A stretch of DNA of 64,000 bases from Paramecium sonneborni (Eukaryota; Ciliophora; Oligohymenophorea; Peniculida; Parameciidae). Every line of letters starts with the position of its first letter. The first letter of the stretch is position 1. Position numbers and translations under genes: made by a program. The stretch covers positions 60,674-124,673 of the forward strand of contig CAJJDN010000040.1 in NCBI GenBank assembly GCA_905182985.1, given 5' to 3'. Shown here piece after piece: positions 50,517-60,767 of this stretch. The notes beneath the pieces are model-generated. The model worked only from the letters and a program-made list of their open reading frames with translations, had not been told where the DNA came from and ran no database searches.

Positions 50517-51726
50517 TCAAATATCTTATTCTATGAGTTCGTCATTAGTTCCTTCTTCTTATTATTCTTTTTTGAAACAATTATCCTATTCTATCTATTG
50601 AATAATTTAATTGATATTTTCGATAGCCTATTCATATTTAAGGAGGACTAATGGTTATTTATTGTTGTTTTGAAGAATAGTACTAATTTCTGCTTTAAAA
50701 TCATTTAATTCTTTAAGCACTAATAATTAATAATCGTTAATATAATTACTTAGATTACTATGATTCCCTTCATCATCGAATTCATGAAGTGGATTTTGTT
50801 ATTATTATTATGAAATATCTAATAATGATGGTATTCTAGATTCAGTTGTAGATTCAGTTGATCCTGTCTTAAGATTTTAAAAGTCTTCTCTCATTTAAAC
50901 TTCATCCAAATTCTCATTGAATTCCATTCCTCCATTTTAAATAGTCATACAACTTTTGAGAAACCAAAGGGATTTAATTTACAATTCACAAATAAACGTA
51001 GAACTTTTATTATTTAAGAATTTTTTGGAATAGTAATTGTAACACTTGAGATTTGATATATCGAAATGAGGTGTTAATATTTTAGTTATTAATTATTCTA
51101 TTGTAAATGCTAAAGGCACAACTTTTGTCATGTAAATTAGAGAATCATCATCTGTTTAAATAAGAAACTCCATCTAAACCATATCAACTGGAACTACTAA
51201 ATCAGCCAATAAATTATCGATATCTTGATTTGTCATAAATTTAAAGTTTTTAAACATTGTACGTACTACATTTGATTCCTATCTACTCATTGTATATAAT
51301 GGAATACATGGACCTAAATTTCATCATATTCTAATTCTTTACCTCCTTTTACTTGCTCTACTAAGAAATCCCAAAGAGCTTTACTTACCAATTGAACTTA
51401 ATTACGCTTATCAACTTTTAGAATTTACTCTAATGAGTTTTATTGTATAATTAATGGCTGAATACCAAACTCTCTCCTAAAATTGTTCAATATGCTATTT
51501 AATTGCACTTGTTCCTCTTAGCAAATACTACATTTATTCTAATTAAATCATACCAAAGAGAATAGTTATCAATTTTACAGAAATTAGAATCACAATTACT
51601 CAAAGCATCCTAAAATTACTCGTACCTAAATTATAACTATTCTTAATACCATTTCCTACATATAGCATATATTTATGGTCCAGAAAGATCGTTTTCTATC
51701 CTAAATATTTGATCGATTAAATTCAT
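50517..51726 (-). CDS. DUSP-like domain protein (ubiquitin-protease related N-terminal module)
   Basis: After introns of 24 nt (about 51631-51654) and 26 nt (about 51540-51565), the N-terminus reads IYAICRKWYEQFQDAL ... CKIDNYSL, resembling the DUSP module (ISxxWYxxW ... IDN) found at the N-terminus of USP4/USP15-type deubiquitinases. It continues VSKALWDFLVEQVKGG, also as in DUSP domains. No Cys/His boxes of a USP catalytic domain are present. The rest is a mixed domain and then a Gln/Asp-rich C-terminus ending ELIEQDI. It may bind ubiquitin-pathway partners; lying next to the HECT ligase is suggestive only. Confidence 0.55.
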
Positions 51727-51757
51727 TTATTTTTATATTATTACACTCATATTTTGT

Positions 51758-52830
51758 TCATTATTCTACACTTCTTACATCAAACATTTAAACATAAACT
51801 ACATATTCAACAGAAACATTACCAAATTCATTTTATTTTATCATTTCTTAATACTCCCCTTAAATTTACATTCCCTATATCACATAAATCTATCCCATAT
51901 TTTATTCTAAAAAATTTTAATAAATGTTTTTCTTAATATAATATAATCTCAAATTTGTCCATCTCTTTAAAGATATCTACTATTTCTCAATTCTTCTTAT
52001 TTATCTCTTTTTAGGAATTTACATTTATCTACAATTTATTTTATCTTCAATTATTGATACATCAATCTTTTATAAAATTCTTCTTATTTATAATAAGATA
52101 TATCTAAATTATCAAAAATATTTTATATTCAATTAATTATGATAATTTATTAGCAAAATGATTCAATAAATTTAGAATTAATGATTTGCAAATTTTTCTT
52201 TTTAAATTTAAACTTAAAAATTTAGAAATCAGAAATTACATTATCAAATTTAATGAGAATATCATTCTCTAATTAAAGATCTAAAAAAACAAATTTATAT
52301 TTTTTTTGGTTCTATCAAATTGAAAAAAATGTAGGAATTGATTAATTTTATTCATTCAAAATAATTTTATTAAAGTTATGATACTAATTAAAATATATAT
52401 TAAAATGCATTCATTTTTAGTTATTAAAATCTAATTTTTTAAATCTATACTTAAAAGATGAGAATAAGAGAACCTTTGTTATTCTAGTCAAATTCAATTT
52501 CACTAAACAAAATATCTTAAAAATTTCTAGATTATATAAATTTAATATCTAAAAATTTATAAATTAAAATGATTAAAAAATATATATAAAAAAATTACAT
52601 TAAAGTGAAAATACTTAGGCTAAATCTTTAAGAAATTAATAATCCTCCTCAGAAAATGCATTCTATTTTAGATCAGTAGTATTTTATTTATGATTATAAA
52701 AGGTTTCTAGATTGTTACCATCTTATAAAAGCTGATAATTTATAATAAAGCTTAAAAATAATCTCCTATTAAATTAAGTAAAATTTTGAAGATCTTTTAA
52801 ACTAATATATGAGGTTTATAGAAAGAAAAT
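51758..52830 (-). pseudogene. Unresolved minus-strand gene, possibly degenerate
   Basis: Several coding-like minus-strand stretches appear in order: NLETFYNHKQNTTDLKQ and FSEEDYQFLKDLA (about 52640-52790), DILFSEIEFDQNNKGSLIL (about 52470-52530), LQLENDILIKFDNVISDF (about 52210-52270), then SYYKQEEFYKRLMYQQ and a run ending FDVRSVEQ with TGA at 51758. They cannot all be joined by short GTA...TAG introns, so this is either a fast-evolving gene with introns I missed or a decaying one. No family recognised. Confidence 0.4.
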
Positions 52831-52977
52831 ATTTAAAAATTTTATAAAATATATTCTAATTTATTTTGTAAAGTATAAAGAAAGTCTTATATCTATAATT
52901 ATTATTTCCTTTTTAATATTGGTTATTAATACTAATTCTTCAAATAAAATTTGTAGATATAAATACCCTATTTATTT
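52831..52977. other. AT-rich spacer
   Basis: No open frame or motif of note; lies between two unresolved minus-strand regions. Confidence 0.4.
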
Positions 52978-53540
52978 TCATTTTAACAAAATATAATTAT
53001 TTTTGTGAATCTAATTTGTCCATCTAAATTTATAAATTTTGAAGTTAACTAATTTACTAGAATTAAATTAAGAATCAACTGTGCTTTTATTGTAGAAATT
53101 TGCTTCTTAGATTTCTTATAAATAATCAACTGTAAGAATAAATCTTAGAATGGCTTTTATGATTGCTTCAAAAAATTCTATTATGTATATTTAATCAATC
53201 ACACTAAACAAGAGTAATAATTTTCAGTTAATTTTCGATCACATTTACAGATTTTGATTTAATTAAATCTATATAGTTAGAACAAAAACCTGTCGTATAA
53301 AAATTGGCATGCTCATGTTTAACTTTTATTGATGTTTGGAAAATCAAAGAACATCAAAATTAACTCAGTAAATAACATTGGCTTTTTTATAATAAATATT
53401 ATTAAAAATTATCCAAGAATTTTATGAGGTTATAGATTTTATTAATTGTATTATAACATTCTATTTATTATATGATTCAAATTCAATATATAGTCATTAA
53501 TTTTAATTAAAAATTAGAGTTTAAAATTATTTTCTATCAT
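52978..53540 (-). pseudogene. Broken minus-strand gene, unknown
   Basis: Reads from ATG at 53538 (MIENNFKLQFLIKIND...) to PMLFTELILMFFDFPNIN, then switches frame to VKHEHANFYTTGFCSNYIDL and again to EFFEAIIKAILRFILTVDYL, ending NNYILLK with TGA at 52978. Two frame changes have no obvious intron, so it is probably a pseudogene. The part from 53026 is repeated after the N at 54222. Confidence 0.4.
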
Positions 53541-54221
53541 GAAACAAATAGTTTCCTTTAAAATTAAACAATAATTACTTTCAGATTAAAAAAATTGAAC
53601 GTGCTATTAATTTAAAAAATTAAATAACTTATCTTAATTCTAATTTTATAAAAATGAAATGATGTATTATTTCAAATTTAGATGGGAGTTTTGAATATAA
53701 ATTTTATTTAAGAAATAATAATAACAAATTGCAATATTCTTTATCTTATTATAGTGATACATAAAGATATTTTTTATAAATTTAAGTAAATATGCATTCA
53801 ATAAAATTAAATTATTCTTAAATGAACGACTAAATAGATGTAGATTTCCAGCAATTTGAATTTGAAGGAATATTAGGATAAGGATCTTTTGGAACTGTGT
53901 TTAAAGCATTTAATAAAGATACATAATAAACTGTAGCTGTAAAAGTAAGTGATTGAAATACTTAACTTATTGTAGGTAATAAAGAAAAAATAAATGCTAT
54001 AATATGGGCAATTAATGTAGGAAGCACAAATTTAGTAAGAATTATAACATCCAAACATTGTTAAATTTTTTGGAGTTTATGAGACTGAAAATAAGATCCT
54101 AATAGAAATGGAGCTTATATCAGGAGGTAAAGATGAAATAAAAAATAGGTTCATTAAGTTAAATAACGAAATGTTCCGAAGAATAAGCCAAGTATATAAT
54201 GTATTCAATTTTTAATGCATT
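53026..54221. repeat. Copy A of a 1196-bp exact direct duplication
   Basis: Matches 54223-55418 with offset 1197 across all stretches compared. It stops at the N (54222); copy B continues into the rest of the kinase gene. Same contig-overlap signature as at 14046. Confidence 0.93.
53822..54221 (+). pseudogene. Truncated duplicate of the kinase 5' end (assembly artefact)
   Basis: Identical to 55019-55418 ([27 protein letters not shown]) and cut at the N. Not an independent gene. Confidence 0.9.
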
Positions 54222-54222
54222 N

Positions 54223-55418
54223 AAATTTATAAATTTTGAAGTTAACTAATTTACTAGAATTAAATTAAGAATCAACTGTGCTTTTATTGTAGAAATTTGC
54301 TTCTTAGATTTCTTATAAATAATCAACTGTAAGAATAAATCTTAGAATGGCTTTTATGATTGCTTCAAAAAATTCTATTATGTATATTTAATCAATCACA
54401 CTAAACAAGAGTAATAATTTTCAGTTAATTTTCGATCACATTTACAGATTTTGATTTAATTAAATCTATATAGTTAGAACAAAAACCTGTCGTATAAAAA
54501 TTGGCATGCTCATGTTTAACTTTTATTGATGTTTGGAAAATCAAAGAACATCAAAATTAACTCAGTAAATAACATTGGCTTTTTTATAATAAATATTATT
54601 AAAAATTATCCAAGAATTTTATGAGGTTATAGATTTTATTAATTGTATTATAACATTCTATTTATTATATGATTCAAATTCAATATATAGTCATTAATTT
54701 TAATTAAAAATTAGAGTTTAAAATTATTTTCTATCATGAAACAAATAGTTTCCTTTAAAATTAAACAATAATTACTTTCAGATTAAAAAAATTGAACGTG
54801 CTATTAATTTAAAAAATTAAATAACTTATCTTAATTCTAATTTTATAAAAATGAAATGATGTATTATTTCAAATTTAGATGGGAGTTTTGAATATAAATT
54901 TTATTTAAGAAATAATAATAACAAATTGCAATATTCTTTATCTTATTATAGTGATACATAAAGATATTTTTTATAAATTTAAGTAAATATGCATTCAATA
55001 AAATTAAATTATTCTTAAATGAACGACTAAATAGATGTAGATTTCCAGCAATTTGAATTTGAAGGAATATTAGGATAAGGATCTTTTGGAACTGTGTTTA
55101 AAGCATTTAATAAAGATACATAATAAACTGTAGCTGTAAAAGTAAGTGATTGAAATACTTAACTTATTGTAGGTAATAAAGAAAAAATAAATGCTATAAT
55201 ATGGGCAATTAATGTAGGAAGCACAAATTTAGTAAGAATTATAACATCCAAACATTGTTAAATTTTTTGGAGTTTATGAGACTGAAAATAAGATCCTAAT
55301 AGAAATGGAGCTTATATCAGGAGGTAAAGATGAAATAAAAAATAGGTTCATTAAGTTAAATAACGAAATGTTCCGAAGAATAAGCCAAGTATATAATGTA
55401 TTCAATTTTTAATGCATT
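54223..55418. repeat. Copy B of the 1196-bp duplication
   Basis: Second representation of 53026-54221, and the copy that is continuous with the complete kinase gene. It also carries a second image of the broken minus-strand gene (to about 54737). Confidence 0.93.
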
Positions 55419-57143
55419 ACAGTATATGCATAATAACAATATTGCACATAGAGACTTAAAACCTGAAAATATACTTGTTACTAATGATCTTAGTTTTGTG
55501 AAAGTAACTGATTTTGGATTAAGCACAGGATATTCATAATTAATGACAAAATAATGTGGGACACTAATATATATGGCTCCAGAATAATTAAATAATAGGG
55601 TATATAATAAAGCAATAGATATTTGGGCTGCTGGAGTTATTATGTATTAACTTCTTGTTGGTGAACATCCATATTATAAGAAAGGATGTGATATAGCATA
55701 ATCTTAATTGGCAATGCATGAAAAATGCAAGAAAACTTTGAATGGGTACTAAAAACATTATTAATCCAGAGTACTTAATTCAGTCTATTTCGAAGATTGA
55801 CCGAAATTAATCCAACTAAACGTTATAGTGCTACTTAGGCTATGTTACATCCTTGGTTTAATAATGGAGGTGATGAACCTTTGATTATGGAAGAGTAATT
55901 TTAATAATGGAAACAATCTCAAAAGTTTTAAATTATCATCTCACTTTTGATGTTCCTAATCAAACTTGGTTACAAAAAGGTACTACATAATAAAGAATTT
56001 TATCATTAAATCTCAAACAATAAAAATAATATCAAAAAACAAGATTTTTTGACCAATTATGATTAATTATTTGCTGATTACTAAAAATCTTTAACAGATG
56101 CCTAGAAAACAAAATTATCAACTGTTGCTCTTACTCCAAGATAAGAATAGAGTAATGACAATACTGGACAAAATATTTTTCGATCTTCATTAATAAAGCC
56201 TTTGAAATTATAATCTACTATTAATGTACATAATGCAATACGAGGCATCAATACTAATTCATAAAATTAAACCCCATAACTTGTTGATGATTTTGATTAA
56301 GATTCAACTATGAAGTTCTCTTAATAATCATGTTAAATTAAGGAAAGAATAGAAAAATAGCTTATTCGTCCTTAAATTATGATTCAATCACAACCTACTA
56401 AATTTAATAATAATCCTTCTGAAAATGATAACAATATACATGATAAAGATCCTCAATCATAAAAATAAGAATAATAGGGTTAATAATCAACAGCTATAAA
56501 TAATACAAGTGTTAGTCCTATTAAATCTCCTTTAAAACGAAAAAGAATTAAAAGAACATAAATTAAACAATATCTAAATTAAGAAATCATTTAATCTAAT
56601 TTACAATAAATGCAAAATATTACTTAAAAAACATAATAATTGTAATAATATTAGCAATAATAATAACAATAATTATAATAGCAACAATAATAATAATAAT
56701 TATTATAATTACAATAATAATAATTACAATAATAACAATAATAATAATAATAATAATAATAATAGTAATAATAATAATAATTGTATCATAAATAATCAAC
56801 CACTAATATAACTAGATAATAGTCTCCATCACCAAAAAATAAATTTAAAATACAACTTAAACCACTAAATCATTAATAATAATAAATAGGCTATAATTCT
56901 TAACAAAATGGAAATTTATCTCTACGTTTAAAGGCCTAAAGACCCTCAGTTGATAGGGAATCCTATGCTCCTGCAGTTTTAGATCTAAGTAATTTGGCTC
57001 TTGAATGTTTGAGTCCTAAATAACGTAAGAATCGAGCCAATAGTTTGCATTCTTAAAAAAGAGTTTATGCTAATGAATTTTAACCATCAAGAGTGTTGGG
57101 AAGTTGTTACAAAAAGTAATACGATTCGTTTTATGTAAAATGA
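55019..57143 (+). CDS. Serine/threonine protein kinase with poly-Gln C-terminal tail
   Basis: Kinase domain: [20 protein letters not shown] before a 31-nt intron, [12 protein letters not shown], then a 22-nt intron after [58 protein letters not shown], and [18 protein letters not shown]. All catalytic residues are intact. The frame slips once at a run of five A near 55717 (HEK to MQENFEWV), which one extra A would repair, so an indel error is likely. A tail of about 400 residues follows, with a poly-Gln tract at about 56630-56780. A CAMK- or ULK-like kinase; subfamily not set. Confidence 0.82.
56630..56780 (+). repeat. Poly-Gln microsatellite in the kinase tail
   Basis: TAA/CAA/TAG repeat of about 150 bp, in frame as Gln with a few Leu. 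Confidence 0.8.
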
Positions 57144-57251
57144 AAAACTCTGACAATTTTATTTGTTTAGTAATTAAGAATTACTTTATTTATAATTGAT
57201 TATAAAATTTGTGAATATAATTCATAAACATACACAATAAAATTTTTAATT

Positions 57252-58956
57252 TCAAAATTTAGGACCTGCATTAATTACTTCTTAGGTAGCTTTATCTTCG
57301 TATTTTTTGAAGTTAATCTAAAATTTCTCAGCTAATTCAAGAACTTGTTTATCAAATTCTTCAGGATTTCTAGAATATATTAATATCTTACTTCCATGTA
57401 TTCTTTGGGTTCAAGATTTATGTTGGAATATTTTTGGCAGCTTTGGGAATAGCAAAATTGAAAATTGGGAAGCTTTCAAATTCTACATCTTTTAGTTCAC
57501 CATTGTGAATCAAATCAATGATTCCTCTTGTATATTTTAATGACATTCTTTGTCCAACTCCATATTTACCACCTGACCAACCAGTGTTAATTAACCAAAC
57601 TTTAGTATCGTATTTTTTGATTTTTTCAGCTAACATATTAGCATATAGAGTAGGATGAAGAGCTAAAAATGCTTCTCCAAAGCAAGCTGAAAAAGTAGCT
57701 TATGGTTCTTTAACACCAACTTCAGTTCCAGCTACTTTGGCAGTATATCCTGAAATGAAATGATACATAGCTTATTCTGGTGTCAACATTGAAACTGGAG
57801 GTAAAACACCATAAGCATCACAAGTTAAAAAGAAAATATTCTTTGGATGACCTCCTTAAGCTGGGAATTTAGCTCCTGGAATGAATTCTAATGGATAACT
57901 GACCCTGGTGTTTTCAGTAATAGAAATATTTGTGAAATCGACTTCTCTTGTTTCTTCTGAATAATATTCAATGTTCTCCAAAACAGCTCCAAACCTTACT
58001 GCATTATAGATTTCAGGTTCTTTTTCTTTAGATAGATCAACACATTTGGCATAGCAACCTCCTTCAATGTTAAAGATGCCATTGTCTGACCAGGCATGCT
58101 CATCATCACCAATTAGTCTTCTTTTAGGATCAGCACTTAATGTTGTTTTACCTGTGCCACTTAACCCAAATAATAAAGTGACATCTCCATTTTCACCTTC
58201 ATTTGCTGAACTGTGTAATGTTAGTATTCCTTATTTTGGGAATAAATAATGAGTGACTCCAAAGACTCCTTTCTTCATTTCACCAGCATATTAAGTTCCT
58301 AAGATGACCATCTTTCTTTCAGTCAAATTAACAGCAACACATCCATCAGATTTGATTCCTTCTATAGGTTTTTGAATGGTCTATGGACCAGCATTGAAAA
58401 TGTAAAAGTCAACATCTCCATTAAAATCTTTCTTTAATTCTTCATCAGTTGGTCTAATTAACATATTCTTCATGAACAATGCATGATAAGGTCTACTGCA
58501 AAAGACTCTGATTCTTAATCTATAATTAGAATCCCATCCAGCATATCCATCAATAATAAACAACTAAATTATTAATTCACTTAATTACTTTCTCTCTATT
58601 ATTTAAATACTCAAGAGCAATCTTTTCAACCTCATTATAAGAGTCTTAACTCAAACCAATATTAACATCACCCCACCAAACATCTCTTCCTGTAACTTCA
58701 TCTTTAATGATTCTCTTGTCTTTAGGAACACGACTAAATCATAGAACAATATTTCTTACCCGCATTTCTTTCCTGAGTATGCAACCAAAGCACCAGTACT
58801 ATTTATAGAATCTGGCCTAACTGTAGGATCCTCGCTTTGGGGTTAGGACATCGACAGCTCATAGATGAGAGGAACACTTGGGTTTCTAAATACAGATGCA
58901 TTTCGAAGTCCCCATTTTGATAAGAGTTCTTAGGCTTAAATTGTTTGATTCTCCAT
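57252..58956 (-). CDS. pckA: Phosphoenolpyruvate carboxykinase (ATP)
   Basis: Converts oxaloacetate plus ATP to PEP, CO2 and ADP, the entry step of gluconeogenesis. The ATP-type signature is clear: [18 protein letters not shown] (kinase-1a loop), [47 protein letters not shown], and [18 protein letters not shown]. The active-site Lys, Asp-Asp and Arg positions are present. The N-terminus begins MENQTI and a conserved [10 protein letters not shown] and [12 protein letters not shown] occur. A 22-nt intron near 57385-57406 links NTWK to NPEEFDKQV, and one lies near 58563-58590. The product is close to the usual 530-550 residues. ATP-type PEPCK is the form found in plants, protists and bacteria. 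Confidence 0.95.
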
Positions 58957-59692
58957 AATTAATGAATTTTATTTATGACGATTTTGTTTCTATAATTAGA
59001 ACTTAAATATTACGTATTTATATAAGAATTCCAATTCTTCGAAATAATACGTAATCAGATACCAAATAACACACTTACAGAAACATCTTGTTTTAATTAA
59101 GTTTAATAATTTGATGACGAACTATTATGGTAAATAATATTTAAACAATTAATGTTATTATTCCAATTACTGTATTTTACTATAAATAAGTATATGTTTT
59201 TAAACCACTCTTTTTACTTTTATTATGATGAATGAAGACTCTCCGACTTCAATTTACTCATAATCAACAACATTTTTTAACAATATCATATTTAAAAGTC
59301 GAAAATGCTATAGATCTAATTCACTTATAATATATTGGAGAAATATTATAATTTAAAGTATATTTTAAACTTTTCATCTCTCCATTAGTATAATTCTTCA
59401 CTTCTCATATAGAGAATTATTTTTTTCAGACCACAAAAACCTTTATTAAGAAGAATGAATTGTTAAAGGACACAAAATAATACTAATAAATAAATTTTAT
59501 TCATATATGAGATGAATAGATAACAAATTTGTTCAAATAACTTTCCTTAGGTTTAGTATTCTGAACTTAGGAGTTATTTAAAAATTAAGGAGTTAATTTA
59601 TAAAAAATCGGTAAATGAATTCAATTATAGAGCATAAATAAAATTAGTATATAATTTCAAATATTATAATTTATATATTTTATAATTATATT
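58957..59692. promoter_or_regulatory. 736-bp divergent intergenic region (PEPCK / scramblase)
   Basis: The longest clean spacer in the window. Near the PEPCK start it holds a nested inverted repeat (59009-59055). A weak plus-strand ORF of about 78 codons (59226-59461, MMNEDSPTSIYSQ...) is open but hydrophobic later and not convincing. The rest is AT-rich with no recognised element. Confidence 0.45.
59009..59055. promoter_or_regulatory. Nested inverted repeat upstream of PEPCK
   Basis: Outer arms ATTACGTATT (59009-59018) and AATACGTAAT (59046-59055) are perfect reverse complements; inner arms AGAATT (59025-59030) and AATTCT (59033-59038) share the same centre. It lies 53-99 bp upstream of the PEPCK ATG. 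The TTACGTAA-like cores resemble bZIP-type binding sites, so a regulatory site is possible; function is inferred. Confidence 0.45.
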
Positions 59693-60461
59693 ATGCTACA
59701 GACTTCTATTATCATCAGTTCTACTCCCTCTTATATTGAAAGATTTTCTCCATTCATTTGTGCATGTCCTATCTGCCCATGTATTACATGTTTATAACCT
59801 TGTGAATAAGCAAATGAATATAGTATTATTTATTGTGAAGATGATTGGTCTAATTGGGGTTAAGTTCATTTTGAAGTCAAAGAAGTCTCCAAATTTATGT
59901 AAAGGTAAATTAATTATTTTTAAAAAAGAGATTTATTTGTCCTCCATCTAAACGCTCACTTGAACTTGTAGATTAAAGAAAATTTTCTGAAGTTCATATT
60001 AAAGTAGAAAAACCATATAAATTCTCTATTTTATGTTTCCAAAGACCAGAAATGTTAATTTATTAAAGAGGATAATATATTGGAAAAGTGATGGAAGAAC
60101 TTTAATGGACATGGATCAAATGTACATTTTATAAAGTATGTACTTTCTCAAATTGCAATAGCTAACATGTTTTGATAAAAACAATGCTTTACTATATACT
60201 ATTAGTGCTAGTTGTTGTTAGCCAGGATTATTTTGTATGTTACCATGTTAATCTTGTGCAGAAATTGAGTTTTAAATAAAAGATCGAAACAATTAAAAAG
60301 TGGGTAAGATTTGCCATTTATTTGGTGGTTTTCGTAGAGAATGGTGTACTAAATCAGATACATATGGAATAAATTTTCCTGAATTTGCCACTATTGAAGA
60401 GAAAATTATTCTTATCATGGCTGGCATATTTATTGATTATGCACAGTTTTAAAATTATTGA
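59693..60461 (+). CDS. Phospholipid scramblase
   Basis: After 26-nt introns at about 59905-59930 and 60139-60164 the protein shows the scramblase core: SKRSLELVDQRKFSEVH, QRGQYIGKVMEEL, LTCFDKNNALLYTISASCC, LPCQSCAEIEFQIKD, KVGKICHLFGGFRREWCTKS, YGINFPEFATIEEKIILI, and the C-terminal hydrophobic GIFIDYAQF. Cys-rich stretches at the N-terminus (CACPICPCITCLQPC) could be palmitoylated. Scramblases move phospholipids between bilayer leaflets in a Ca-dependent way. About 235 residues, the usual length for the family. Confidence 0.8.
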
Positions 60462-60767
60462 AATTCGTAGTAACATTTGATTTTTTTTTTTATATCTCAT
60501 TCTAAAGTTTAATAAATGTAAACTTGATTTCTCAATCCTTTAAATATTTAATAATCACTTTTTAGTTGAATTATTTTCCTAAATTTAATTATTGAACATC
60601 TTTTTAAAAATTAAAATTGATTTTCTATCAAGAAGGACACTTGTAAAACTACTATTCTTTTCTTTATTAATTTTCAGATATTTTTTAATTTAGTAACAAA
60701 CTAATATAAGTCTTCAATAATATTAAACTTCATTAATTAAAATCTGTTAAAGGAAACCATTTGAAAT
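60462..60767. other. 306-bp spacer with a weak minus-strand frame
   Basis: AT-rich. A minus-strand frame near 60560-60680 (KEKNSSFTSVLLDRKSI) looks slightly coding but has no start or clear end. Confidence 0.3.

Noticed and set aside
51754..51936. Plus-strand ORF rich in His, Phe and Leu
   Set aside because: Antisense to a minus-strand coding fragment, with pyrimidine-rich codons unlike true genes here.
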